Part shown: positions 8,827 through 16,694 of the stretch, one piece after another
Layout: each line of letters opens with the position of its first letter
Position numbering within the stretch: the first letter of the stretch is position 1
Source: Sinorhizobium chiapasense
Lineage (GTDB): Bacteria; Pseudomonadota; Alphaproteobacteria; Rhizobiales; Rhizobiaceae
NCBI RefSeq assembly: GCF_036488675.1
Contig: NZ_CP133148.1
Location: 2,046,001 to 2,110,000, forward strand
Direction: 5' to 3'
Length of the DNA stretch: 64,000 nucleotides
Made by a program: the position numbers and the translations under genes
The notes under the pieces: model-generated
What the model was told of the DNA's origin: nothing
The model's database searches: none
What the model saw: the letters and a program-made list of their open reading frames with translations, nothing else

Positions 8827-9612
8827 CTATCGGTTCAGCTCGGGCGAGACAGGTTCCAGGAAGGTCGGCCTCAGGATTTCGCCGCAGTCCGTGGCAGGCT
8901 CGCTCGCAGCGAGACGAAGATGCAAGGCCGGGGCGCGACCGCTCACCTCCAGGATCAGCTTCTGGCGGATAGCGACGGCAAAGTCCTCCGCCTCGTGCAC
9001 GGCAAGCACGAAGGAGCCGGGCCCGCCGATAACGCAATCTCCATAATATCGGTCGAGGGAACCGACGGTTCCCGACGGGCGGATCATGATCGCAAGCCCA
9101 TTGATGACGATGCCGCGAGAGAGCGCAGCGACGCGCGCGGGCCCGACCGGCGGCCCCGTGTTGTTCGGCCCGTCGCCGGAAATATCGAGAATTCGGCGCA
9201 CCCCGGAGAAAGCATTCGAGTCGATAAGCGATGTACCGAACAGGATCGCACTGGAGATGGAGGTCCCCCGCCGTGTCCCGACAGGCCGGGCCTGGAGCCT
9301 GGCGGCAAAGGCTTCGGCATCCTCGGCATCGTCGATCACCTGCCAGGCGATCACGGAGTCCTCGTTCACCAGCCCCGCCCATTCAAAATAGCCGATGGCA
9401 ATGCGCCCGAGATAGCCGCCCTTCACGGCGTTGACGAAATCCGGGTGCCTCAGCGCGTCCAGATAGCCGGAGCGCTGCACCCGCGCTTCCTCCATGTCCA
9501 TCGAGCCGGACATGTCGACGGCAAGCACGAGTTCGACATCGACCTCTTCTTCTGCTGCCGCCTGTGTCGGGATCCCGCTGAACGCCAGGATCAATGCCAG
9601 CACTTTGAGCAT
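8827..9612 (-). CDS. DUF1194 family VWA-like secreted protein
   Basis: 261 residues from ATG 9612. MLKVLALILAFSGIPTQAAA is a clear signal peptide, so this start is preferred to the upstream ATGs at 9642 and 9702. Mature residues ~25-45 read VELVLAVDMSGSMDMEEA, a DxSxS metal-ion-dependent adhesion site as in von Willebrand A domains, and LDISGDGPNNTGPPV is the conserved DUF1194 core. The family is common in rhizobia and has no established function. A periplasmic or envelope location is expected. The stop lies 15 bases from RIME1 copy C. Confidence 0.87.
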   Translation of the reverse strand: MLKVLALILAFSGIPTQAAAEEEVDVELVLAVDMSGSMDMEEARVQRSGYLDALRHPDFVNAVKGGYLGRIAIGYFEWAGLVNEDSVIAWQVIDDAEDAEAFAARLQARPVGTRRGTSISSAILFGTSLIDSNAFSGVRRILDISGDGPNNTGPPVGPARVAALSRGIVINGLAIMIRPSGTVGSLDRYYGDCVIGGPGSFVLAVHEAEDFAVAIRQKLILEVSGRAPALHLRLAASEPATDCGEILRPTFLEPVSPELNR

Positions 9613-9763
9613 TGCGCTGCCCCCACGTCGGAGGACCTGCATACGAGCAGGTCCGGTGAACAACGCCCCTTCCCCGAAGGGTATATTAGCGGCTCCGGTC
9701 ACGATCGCAAAGCGGAGTCACGCATGGCCGCTCTGGACTTAAAAATGAGGCCGTTGCCGTGTG

Positions 9764-9833
9764 GACTGCTGCATGTCTCCTTAAATCGCATCCGATTTAA
9801 GGATAAAAACATGCAGCAATTCAAAGTGCTACG
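9764..9833 (-). repeat. RIME1-type repeat, partial copy D
   Basis: The right hairpin (GCTGCATGTC... AACATGCAGC) and the linker AATTCAAAGTGCTA are present, but the other palindrome is lost after GTGCTACGCG. No TA is left at the outer edge. It sits between the 5' end of the DUF1194 gene and the 3' end of the MFS gene. Confidence 0.8.
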
Positions 9834-9850
9834 CGCTGCCGCGCTCATTC

Positions 9851-11095
9851 TCAGGACGGCTCGCGCATAAGGGCGGCGGCAACGACGCCGGAGAGGAATG
9901 TGAGGGCGGCGACCGCTGCGATCGCCGCGGCAAGGCCGAAACGGTCCGCGATCAGCCCCGCCATGAGCGCCCCGATCGCGTAGCCGAGGTCGCGCCAGAA
10001 CCGGTAGACGCTGAGCGCGCGGGCGCGCCAGGCGGGATGCGCGGCATCCGAGACGGCGGCGATCAGGCTCGGATAGACCATGGCGGTGCCGAGGCCGATG
10101 AGGAGGCTGGCGACCAGCCACCATTCGAACTGGCGCGTCCATGCCGTCAGCAACAGGCCGACGGCCTGCACCCACATGCCGCAGGCGATCAGCCCCTTGC
10201 GCCCCCAGCGATCGCTCAACGGGCCGGTCGCGATCTGGAGGATGCCCCAGGTCGCCGGGTAGACAGCCTTGAGAATGCCGATCCGCTCGACGCCGAGGCC
10301 GAAAGAGGCGAAGAACAGCGGGAAGATGCCCCAACTCATGCCGTCATTGAGGTTGTTGACGAGCCCGGCCTGCGAGGCAGCGAAGAGGTTGCGGTCGCGG
10401 AAGGAGGTCAGCGTGAAGACCTCGCGGAACCCGATCGGCGATGGCTGCTCTGGATGTGACGAAGCCTCGAGACGCACGTGATCGCGCGTGTCGCGAACGG
10501 CGAGGATCGAGAGCAGCGTCCCGAGGACGGCGTAGCCGATGCCGAGATAGATCGGCGCCGGCCTGAGCCCATGTTCCGACGCGAGATAGCCCGTGACGAA
10601 TGCCGTCAGCCCGACGGCGAGATAGCCCGCGAACTCGTTCAGCCCCACCGCAAGCCCGCGTGACCTCGGCCCGACCAGATCGACCTTCATGATCACCGTC
10701 ATCGACCAGGCGAGCCCCTGGTTGATGCCGAGCAGCGCGTTGGCGGCGATGATCCACTCCCAGCTTGGTGCCGAGATGATCATGAATGGAACCGGCAGCC
10801 CGAAAAGCCATCCAAGCACGAGCACGCGCTTGCGCCCCCAGTGGTCGGCCAACTGGCCGGAAACGAGATTGGCAAGGGCCTTCACCACGCCGAAGCTGAC
10901 GATGAAGGAAACGACGAGCGTCGTCGAGGCGATGTGGAACTCTTCCGCCCCGATCAGCGGCACGACGGTGCGCTCGATCCCGACCATGCCGCCGACAAAG
11001 GCGTTGATCAGCACGAGCAGCGCGAATTGCGGCCAGTTTTCCGCAAGCCCGAGCCGGATAGCGGGCGTCGTCGGCGCGCCGCTCTTCGTAGCCAT
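9851..11095 (-). CDS. MFS transporter
   Basis: 414 residues from ATG 11095, with GGAG 8 bases upstream; a GTG at 11101 is also possible. It has about twelve hydrophobic segments and two MFS loop signatures: GQLADHWGRKRVLVLG near residue 75 and GPLSDRWGRKGLIACG near residue 290. It lies 52 bases downstream of the ArsR-rhodanese gene in the same direction and is probably its co-transcribed target. Export of a toxic anion or sulfur species is a guess from this pairing. The substrate cannot be read from the sequence. Confidence 0.85.
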   Translation of the reverse strand: MATKSGAPTTPAIRLGLAENWPQFALLVLINAFVGGMVGIERTVVPLIGAEEFHIASTTLVVSFIVSFGVVKALANLVSGQLADHWGRKRVLVLGWLFGLPVPFMIISAPSWEWIIAANALLGINQGLAWSMTVIMKVDLVGPRSRGLAVGLNEFAGYLAVGLTAFVTGYLASEHGLRPAPIYLGIGYAVLGTLLSILAVRDTRDHVRLEASSHPEQPSPIGFREVFTLTSFRDRNLFAASQAGLVNNLNDGMSWGIFPLFFASFGLGVERIGILKAVYPATWGILQIATGPLSDRWGRKGLIACGMWVQAVGLLLTAWTRQFEWWLVASLLIGLGTAMVYPSLIAAVSDAAHPAWRARALSVYRFWRDLGYAIGALMAGLIADRFGLAAAIAAVAALTFLSGVVAAALMREPS

Positions 11096-11147
11096 CGTCA
11101 CGCTCCGCGAGCGTCACCGAGAGACGAGAGCGTCGCCCGGCCGCCCC

Positions 11148-11807
11148 TCACGGCGAGACCTCGACCGCATATCCCGCCGCCTTCCATTCCGGAAAGCCAT
11201 CCTCGAGGCGGCGGACGCGATATCCCCTCGCCCTCAGCGCCGCCACGGCCTCGAAGGACAGGATGCAGTAGGGTCCGCGGCAATAGGCGACGATCTCCTG
11301 GTCTTTCGGCAGCGCCGACAGGTGTTGTTCGAGCTCACCGAGCGGGACGTTCAAGGCTCCGGGCAGATGGCCGAGGTTGAATTCGTCCTCGGGACGGACG
11401 TCGAGAAGCGTCACGCCGCCCTCGTCGAGGCGACCGAGCAGGTCCTCGCGGCTCACCGGTTCCAGCTGATCGAGCTTTCCGAAGTAGTCGCCGACGATTT
11501 CCCTCACCTCGGCGCTGTTCTTTTCCGCATAGCCATGCAGCGACGCCACGAGGTCGAGGATCGGCCCGTCGCCAAGGCGGTAAAGCACGCGCTTGCCGTC
11601 CCGCCGGGAGCGCACATAGCCACCGCGGCGAAGCAATTGCAGATGCTGCGAGGTATTGGCGACCGTGAGCCCCGTCAGCTCCGCAAGCCGCTCCACCGAG
11701 CGCTCGCCCTGCGCCACGTATTCGATCAGTTCCAGACGATGGGCGCTGCCCAGCACCTTCGCCAGTTCGGCGAGCTGCTCGTAAATCCGGACCTTTGGAC
11801 TTGTCAT
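11148..11807 (-). CDS. ArsR-family regulator fused to a rhodanese domain
   Basis: 219 residues. Residues 8-80 form an ArsR winged helix (LAKVLGSAHRLELIEYVAQGERSVERLAELTGLTVANTSQHLQLLRRGGYV). Residues ~115-215 form a rhodanese domain (VTLLDVRPEDEFNLGHLPGALNVP), with the active-site loop YCRGPYC; the first Cys is the expected sulfur carrier. No classical ArsR metal-binding Cys pair is visible, so the rhodanese Cys may be the sensor for reactive sulfur or thiols (inference). A perfect inverted repeat upstream is the likely operator. An MFS gene follows in the operon. Confidence 0.9.
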   Translation of the reverse strand: MTSPKVRIYEQLAELAKVLGSAHRLELIEYVAQGERSVERLAELTGLTVANTSQHLQLLRRGGYVRSRRDGKRVLYRLGDGPILDLVASLHGYAEKNSAEVREIVGDYFGKLDQLEPVSREDLLGRLDEGGVTLLDVRPEDEFNLGHLPGALNVPLGELEQHLSALPKDQEIVAYCRGPYCILSFEAVAALRARGYRVRRLEDGFPEWKAAGYAVEVSP

Positions 11808-11829
11808 GGCAAATGATCCGAGGAGGAAT

Positions 11830-11857
11830 AATCATTCAATTAATAACTTGAATGATT
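11830..11857 (-). promoter_or_regulatory. Palindromic operator upstream of the ArsR-rhodanese gene
   Basis: A perfect 10-base inverted repeat, AATCATTCAA (11830-11839) and TTGAATGATT (11848-11857), separated by 8 AT-rich bases. It starts 22 bases upstream of the ATG at 11807. Its TTCAA...TTGAA core fits ArsR-family operators, so autoregulation of the regulator-MFS operon is likely. Confidence 0.7.
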
Positions 11858-12029
11858 GCTCCTGTAAATGCGGAGGAGATGCGCGGAAGGTCCGGGATGC
11901 ATCGCCGGGTATTCTTGCTCGCAAGCGGCGAGGCGCTGTTGGTTGCCCGTTCAGCGGCCTAATCGGATCCATTGCAGACGTCACGTGATCGGACATACTT
12001 CATGCTAAAAGCTGTCCGGGAGATGACCT

Positions 12030-12779
12030 GTGGGTGCCTCTCTCTATGAGCCAATCAACCTGTATAAGTCGATAGGGCCAGATATCGGGATAGTCGATGG
12101 ACCATTCGAGTACCTGACCGTGGGTGGCGTCAGGTTACCGCTGCCTTTCACCACCCGGATGACCGTCGTGCGCCTCTCGAATGGTGATCTGTTCCTGCAC
12201 TCGCCGATCAAATTTGATGAGGCGCTTGCACGCGAGCTACAGCGGTTGGGCGCAATCCGTCACCTCGTTTCGCCCAACCAATTTCACTACGCCCATATCG
12301 GGGAGTGGTCGCGGGCCTTTCCCGATGCGATCACATGGGCCTCGCCGCGTGTGCGCCAAAGGGCGCGCGCTCGCCGCATCGAGGTCACCTTCGCGCGGGA
12401 CCTCGACCTCGATCCGCCCGAGGAATGGCGGCAAGACATCGACCAGACGCTCTTTCCCGGTGGATATTTCAAGGAGTTCATCTTCTACCACAAGAGATCG
12501 AAGACGCTTGTTCTCACGGATACGATCATCAACATCGAGTTGAACAAGATGCCCGAGCCTTGGCGAACGGCGACAAAGCTCAGCGGAATGTATCATCCAC
12601 GCGGGCAAATCTTCTTTGGCATGCGGCTGCCGCTACTGCTGCAGCGGCGAACGGCTGAAGCAGCGTTCGCAAAGATCCGCTCCTGGCGGCCGGAGCGCAT
12701 TGTGCTCAGCCACGGCCGGTGTTTCGAGTCCCGTGGCGATGACGTCATTCGGAGGATATTTGGCGGGCCGCCTCCTTGA
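12030..12779 (+). CDS. DUF4336 domain-containing protein
   Basis: 249 residues from GTG 12030, with GGGAGATG just upstream. The body matches the DUF4336 pattern: LHSPIKFDEALARELQRLGAIRHLVSPNQFHYAHIGEW near residue 55, PGGYFKEFIFYHKRSKTLVLTDTI near 145 and RIVLSHGRCFE near 230. It resembles a degenerate metallo-beta-lactamase fold in which only some His/Asp ligands remain. No enzymatic activity is established. It appears to be a single-gene unit. Confidence 0.8.
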   Translation: MGASLYEPINLYKSIGPDIGIVDGPFEYLTVGGVRLPLPFTTRMTVVRLSNGDLFLHSPIKFDEALARELQRLGAIRHLVSPNQFHYAHIGEWSRAFPDAITWASPRVRQRARARRIEVTFARDLDLDPPEEWRQDIDQTLFPGGYFKEFIFYHKRSKTLVLTDTIINIELNKMPEPWRTATKLSGMYHPRGQIFFGMRLPLLLQRRTAEAAFAKIRSWRPERIVLSHGRCFESRGDDVIRRIFGGPPP

Positions 12780-12974
12780 AATCGGCCCTCACGCAAGCCC
12801 GATCTGAAACAGGAGCAGGTACTCGCTGCCGCGGCGATGCGTTGATCGTCGTTTGCGAAAAAGGTCGCACGCCGAGGCGCCGCAAACCAACGTATACCTA
12901 GTCTCCAGCCGCCTATTCCTTGATTAGATCGCAGCAGGAGCCCCCAGGTTCCGGCCATGTAGAGGAGACACCTG

Positions 12975-13385
12975 ATGTTCAGGCCCATTGCTGCTGCCTT
13001 TTCCTTCGCATTGATTGCGGCCGCGCCCGCCTTCGCCGACGAACCGTACAACGCCAAGGTCACAACGATATTCGACCACAAGCTGCCCCATGTTCCGGGC
13101 AAGAGCATGCGGGGCGTCCTGGTGGAATACGGACCCGGTGGACACAACCCCTCGCACACGCATGCCAAGAGCGCCTTTATCTCTGCGACGGTGATCCAGG
13201 GGCGCATCAAAAGCCAGGTCAATGGTGGCGAGGTCAAGGTCTATAATACCGGCGAGAACTGGACTGAAGTTCCTGGCGATCACCATCAGGTCAGCGCCAA
13301 TGCCAGTGATACCGAAGATGCCAAGATCCTCGCAGTCTTCGTCGTAGACACGGAAGAGACCGAACTTACGATCCCCGACGATTGA
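12975..13385 (+). CDS. Secreted cupin domain protein
   Basis: 136 residues. MFRPIAAAFSFALIAAAPAFA is a signal peptide. The cupin fold is shown by GPGGHNPSHTHAKSAFISATVIQGRIKSQVNGG (motif 1, with two His ligands) and GENWTEVPGDHHQVSANAS (motif 2). GAGGAGACACCTG precedes the ATG. It would be a small periplasmic metal-binding beta barrel. The function cannot be narrowed from sequence alone. Confidence 0.83.
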   Translation: MFRPIAAAFSFALIAAAPAFADEPYNAKVTTIFDHKLPHVPGKSMRGVLVEYGPGGHNPSHTHAKSAFISATVIQGRIKSQVNGGEVKVYNTGENWTEVPGDHHQVSANASDTEDAKILAVFVVDTEETELTIPDD

Positions 13386-13488
13386 TCGAAAATCGGCATT
13401 CCTGCCGCCGGCTCCGGGGTGCTTCCTGTGCTGCACAGCGACCCGGAGCGGGTTTATCTAAGCCGGAAGGACGGCATCTCCCCCCAAT

Positions 13489-13521
13489 CCTCATTCCTGT
13501 GCTTGTCACAGGGATCCAGCC
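13489..13521 (+). repeat. Single arm of the CTCATTCCTGTG inverted-repeat family
   Basis: The sequence CTCATTCCTGTGCTTGTCAC followed by AGGGATCCAGCC matches the arms of the long inverted repeat at 33809-33922. Only one arm is present, and it abuts RIME1 copy E. Confidence 0.65.
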
Positions 13522-13525
13522 AGCC

Positions 13526-13632
13526 TACGCATGTTTCTTGTCCTTAAATCGGAGCCGATTTAGGGATAGAATATGCATCAATGAAACTGCGACAGCGACC
13601 TTTGCGCGTCCGAAGCGACGCACGGCGCTGTG
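13526..13632 (-). repeat. RIME1-type repeat, diverged copy E
   Basis: About 107 bp. It keeps the CTTAAATCGGAGCCGATTTAG hairpin core and the GACAGCGACCTTTGCGCGTC half of the other palindrome, but its outer ends have decayed. It lies 38 bases upstream of the Rieske gene and may affect that gene's leader (inference). Confidence 0.78.
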
Positions 13633-13669
13633 GGCACGGCCCCTCTTCTGTAAACGGGGCGGTAGTGAC

Positions 13670-14263
13670 ATGGCTGTAGATCCGGCACCCGCGAACGACA
13701 CGTCGGAACCGACCCGACGGGATTTTCTCTATCTGGTGACCGCAATGGCGGGCGTGGTCGGCGTCGGCGCTGCGAGCTGGCCATTCATCGACGCTATGCA
13801 ACCGGACGCATCGACACTTGCGCTGGCCTCCATCGAGGTCGACATTTCCTCGCTCACCGAGGGCATGTCGCTGACGGTCAAGTGGCGCGGCCGGCCCGTG
13901 TTCATTCGCAACCGCACCGCCAAGGAGGTCGAATCGGCGAAAGCGACCGCAATCGAGGAACTCAAGGACCCGATCGCGCGAAATGCCAATCTTGACCATG
14001 ATCAGGCCGCGACCGACCTCGCCCGCTCCGCCGGAGAGGGAAAGGAGAACTGGATCGTCATGATCGGCGTCTGCACGCATCTCGGCTGCGTGCCTCTTGG
14101 ACAGGCGGGCGATTTCAGCGGCTGGTTCTGCCCATGCCACGGATCGCACTATGATACCGCCGGCCGCATTCGCAAGGGTCCGGCGCCGGAAAACCTCGCC
14201 ATCCCGCCATTGGCCTTCATTTCCGATACCGTGGTGCGGATCGGACAAGCCGTTGCGGCATGA
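13670..14263 (+). CDS. Rieske iron-sulfur protein, ubiquinol-cytochrome c reductase type
   Basis: 197 residues from ATG 13670, normal for a bacterial PetA/FbcF protein. TRRDFLYLVTAMAGVVGVGAASWPF near residues 12-36 is a Tat-type N-terminus that doubles as the membrane anchor. The [2Fe-2S] ligands are in CTHLGC and CPCHGS near residues 130 and 150, with a conserved GPAPENL after them. In a bc1 complex it would pass electrons from ubiquinol to cytochrome c1. No cytochrome b or c1 gene follows here, so it looks like a solitary paralogue beside the copper island. Whether it replaces the main Rieske subunit is unknown. Confidence 0.92.
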   Translation: MAVDPAPANDTSEPTRRDFLYLVTAMAGVVGVGAASWPFIDAMQPDASTLALASIEVDISSLTEGMSLTVKWRGRPVFIRNRTAKEVESAKATAIEELKDPIARNANLDHDQAATDLARSAGEGKENWIVMIGVCTHLGCVPLGQAGDFSGWFCPCHGSHYDTAGRIRKGPAPENLAIPPLAFISDTVVRIGQAVAA

Positions 14264-14345
14264 GCTTGGTTGGTGCTGCGGCGGTCCGTCGCAACTTTCC
14301 GTGAGCGTCTTCCAATGGCGATCGCGCTATGCCATCCATATACAC

Positions 14346-14720
14346 ATGTCTGTCGTCGTCGCGCTCCGGCGCTTCTTCTGTCTGTTGGCGTTGCTCGGGA
14401 TCGTGCTCGGTCCGGTGAGCATCAGCACAACCGCAAGTGCGATGGCGCTTTCATCCGACATGCGGATGGAAGCCATGGCGGACATGCGCGATGCCGATGA
14501 CATGTCCTGCTGCCCGGAGCAGCAGCCGGTTCAGAAGAACGAGTGCGGAAGCACCTGCCCTCTGGCGCTGGTCTGCTCCTCCACCATCCTGGCTCATGAA
14601 GACAGCGTGGCGGGCTGGCGCGTCGACCGTGCCTCGCTTTACCTGTCGCACGCCTTCCTGCAGGAAAGCCAACTGCCGTCGGCCATCGTAGAGCCGCCGG
14701 CCCGACCGCCCAAAGCCTGA
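14346..14720 (+). CDS. Small secreted Cys/Met-rich protein of the copper island
   Basis: 124 residues from ATG 14346. A hydrophobic signal segment (VALRRFFCLLALLGIVLGPVSISTTASA) is followed by a Met-rich stretch (MALSSDMRMEAMADMRDADDMSCC) and a Cys pattern DMSCCPEQ...NECGSTCPLALVC. I do not recognise a named domain. Its layout (signal, Met/His patch, CC-P-x-Q, C-x3-C) closely parallels the protein at 20100, suggesting paralogues bracketing the efflux genes. A periplasmic copper-binding role is inferred from the residues and context. It leads the row of copper genes on this strand. Confidence 0.65.
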   Translation: MSVVVALRRFFCLLALLGIVLGPVSISTTASAMALSSDMRMEAMADMRDADDMSCCPEQQPVQKNECGSTCPLALVCSSTILAHEDSVAGWRVDRASLYLSHAFLQESQLPSAIVEPPARPPKA

Positions 14721-14865
14721 TCTCACCCGCGATTCACGGGACTCCCTGCCCGAAGCATCCTGCCTTCAACCGGAAAGTTGATGAAAGCAGACGCGGCGGC
14801 AGGTGCGTCCGACCATCGTTGTTTTTCAAGGACGCGGCCGAGAGCCCGTCCCAGGTGAGATTTAC

Positions 14866-15270
14866 ATGACAATCAGCCTTACTTTCCCCAAGGGCATCCT
14901 TGCCTCGCTCGCCATCGCGCTGGCCTCGACAACCACATCCTTTGCCGCTGCCACGGACTATGAGTTCCAGCTCGTTCAGCCCGAGGTCGCTCAGAGCCCC
15001 GAAGCAACCGTCGCCGTTCGCCTCGTTGACAGGCGAACAGCGAAACCCGTGCCCGATGCGGTGATCTTCACCACAAGGCTGGATATGGCTCCGGAAGGCA
15101 TGGAAGCGATGACCACCTCGGTCGAGGCGATGCCGTCCGCCGAACCCGGCGTCTACCGGTTCAAGACGAACCTCAGCATGGAAGGCGGCTGGCGCTTCAA
15201 GCTGGCGGCCAAGGTCCAGGGCGAGGCCGAAACCGTCGAGGGCGAACTCATCCTCAAGGCAACGCCGTGA
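14866..15270 (+). CDS. FixH/YtkA-like periplasmic protein
   Basis: 134 residues from ATG 14866, with an N-terminal signal (ILASLAIALASTTTSFAAA). The body has the YtkA/FixH-like Ig fold pattern: EATVAVRLVDRRTAKPVPDAVIFTTRLDMAPEGMEAM..., then YRFKTNLSMEGGWRFKLAAKVQGEAE. Such proteins precede CusB-type adaptors in many copper and silver efflux operons. Its stop overlaps the GTG start of the cusB-like gene (15267), indicating tight coupling. It may deliver or chelate metal in the periplasm (inference). Confidence 0.8.
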   Translation: MTISLTFPKGILASLAIALASTTTSFAAATDYEFQLVQPEVAQSPEATVAVRLVDRRTAKPVPDAVIFTTRLDMAPEGMEAMTTSVEAMPSAEPGVYRFKTNLSMEGGWRFKLAAKVQGEAETVEGELILKATP

Positions 15271-16694
15271 GGACCTCCAGCTTCGTGCTCCTCCTTGGCT
15301 CCCTCGCCGTCGCCGGCGGGGGAGGCTATCTGGCCGGCACGCGTGGTCTTGCCGGCAATGTCACCGATCTTTTCTCCGGGCCGGCGCTCGGGGAAACCAT
15401 GTCGCCCGCGGCCATGCCGACGGGCGAGATCATCTACTACCGCCATCCCGACGGAACCCCGGAATATTCGGCGACACCGAAGGACACCGCCGACGGCCGC
15501 GCCTTCGTTGCCGTGCGGCAAAGCGAGGACGTGTCTTTCGAGCCGGTAAAGGCGGTCTCCGAGAAACCGGCACCCGCCTCGGCCGCGGGCGAGCGGAAGG
15601 TCCTCTATTACCGCAATCCCATGGGCCTGCCGGACACCTCCAAGGTGCCGAAGAAGGACTCGATGGGGATGGATTACATCCCGGTCTACGAGGGCGACGA
15701 GGCGGAGAGCAGCGTCGTCAAGGTCTCGCTGGGCAAGCTGCAGCGGACCGGGGTGAGGACCGCCACGGCAGAGCGTACCGTGGTTGCCCGCAAGGTGCGC
15801 GTCCCCGGCACGGTCACCTTCGACGAGCGGTTGGTCCGGATCGTCTCGATGCGGGCCGACGCCTTCATCGAGGGCGTCGCCAACGTCACGACCGGCGACC
15901 GGGTGAAGAAGGGAGACAGTCTCTTCCAGTTCTACTCGAAGGAGATCGCCAAGGCGGGCGCGGAATACGCGACGGAACTGCGCGGCGGCGGCAAAGCGGG
16001 CCTCGATATCGGAGGCGCGCTGCAACTGCGCAACCTCGGCGTGCCGGAGGATGCGATCAGGGCAATCGCTAGACACCGCACCGTGCCCCGCAACATGGCC
16101 TTTCTGTCGCCGAGCGACGGCGTCGTCCTTGAACGTGGCGCCACCGCCGGCATGATGGCGAAGGCGGGCGACGTCCTCTTCCGCATCGCCGACGCATCGA
16201 GGATATGGGTGATCGCGGACGTTCCGGAGTTCGATGCCGCAACGATCCGCAAGGGCTCGCCCGCAGCCGTCAGGGTGCGAAACCTCCCGGGCAAGGTCTT
16301 CAACGGCACCGTCGACCTGATCTATCCCGAACTTCAGGCGGAGACCCGGACGGCGAAGGTTCGCATCGAGCTTCCCAACCCGGAGGGGCTGCTTCTCGCC
16401 AACACCTACGCCGAAGTCGAGATCGCTTCCGCCGAGCCTGATCCGGTCGTCGCGGTGCCCAACAGCGCCGTCATCGACACGGGCGACCGCCAGCTTGTCT
16501 TCGTCGACAAGGGCGAAGGCCGTTTCGAGCCGCGCGACGTTGCTCTCGGTATCCGCGGCGACGACCGGACCGAGATCACCAGGGGGATCGAAGCCGGCGA
16601 GAAGATCGTGGTCTCCGCCAACTTCCTGCTCGACGCCGAAAGCAATCTCAACGCGGCGATCAGCGCGCTTGCCGCGAGCGAGGTGCAGCCATGA
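15267..16694 (+). CDS. CusB-like periplasmic adaptor of heavy-metal RND efflux
   Basis: 475 residues from GTG 15267. An N-terminal membrane anchor is followed by two heavy-metal-binding-domain-like repeats: YYRHPDGTPEYSATPKDTADGRAF (~residue 52) and LYYRNPMGLPDTSKVPKKDSMGMDYIPVYEGD (~112). An adaptor core follows: barrel-sandwich hybrid (GVRTATAERTVVARKVRVPGTV), lipoyl-like segment and beta-barrel (IWVIADVPEFDAATIRKG). It would bridge the inner-membrane pump to an outer-membrane channel and hand metal to CusA. The first metal-binding repeat lacks the expected Met and may be degenerate. It overlaps cusA by 4 bases. Confidence 0.92.
   Translation: MRTSSFVLLLGSLAVAGGGGYLAGTRGLAGNVTDLFSGPALGETMSPAAMPTGEIIYYRHPDGTPEYSATPKDTADGRAFVAVRQSEDVSFEPVKAVSEKPAPASAAGERKVLYYRNPMGLPDTSKVPKKDSMGMDYIPVYEGDEAESSVVKVSLGKLQRTGVRTATAERTVVARKVRVPGTVTFDERLVRIVSMRADAFIEGVANVTTGDRVKKGDSLFQFYSKEIAKAGAEYATELRGGGKAGLDIGGALQLRNLGVPEDAIRAIARHRTVPRNMAFLSPSDGVVLERGATAGMMAKAGDVLFRIADASRIWVIADVPEFDAATIRKGSPAAVRVRNLPGKVFNGTVDLIYPELQAETRTAKVRIELPNPEGLLLANTYAEVEIASAEPDPVVAVPNSAVIDTGDRQLVFVDKGEGRFEPRDVALGIRGDDRTEITRGIEAGEKIVVSANFLLDAESNLNAAISALAASEVQP

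Noticed and set aside
13382..13669. Upstream extension of the Rieske frame
   Set aside because: It runs through a CTCATTCC arm and RIME1 copy E. The normal Rieske length and Tat leader start at 13670.
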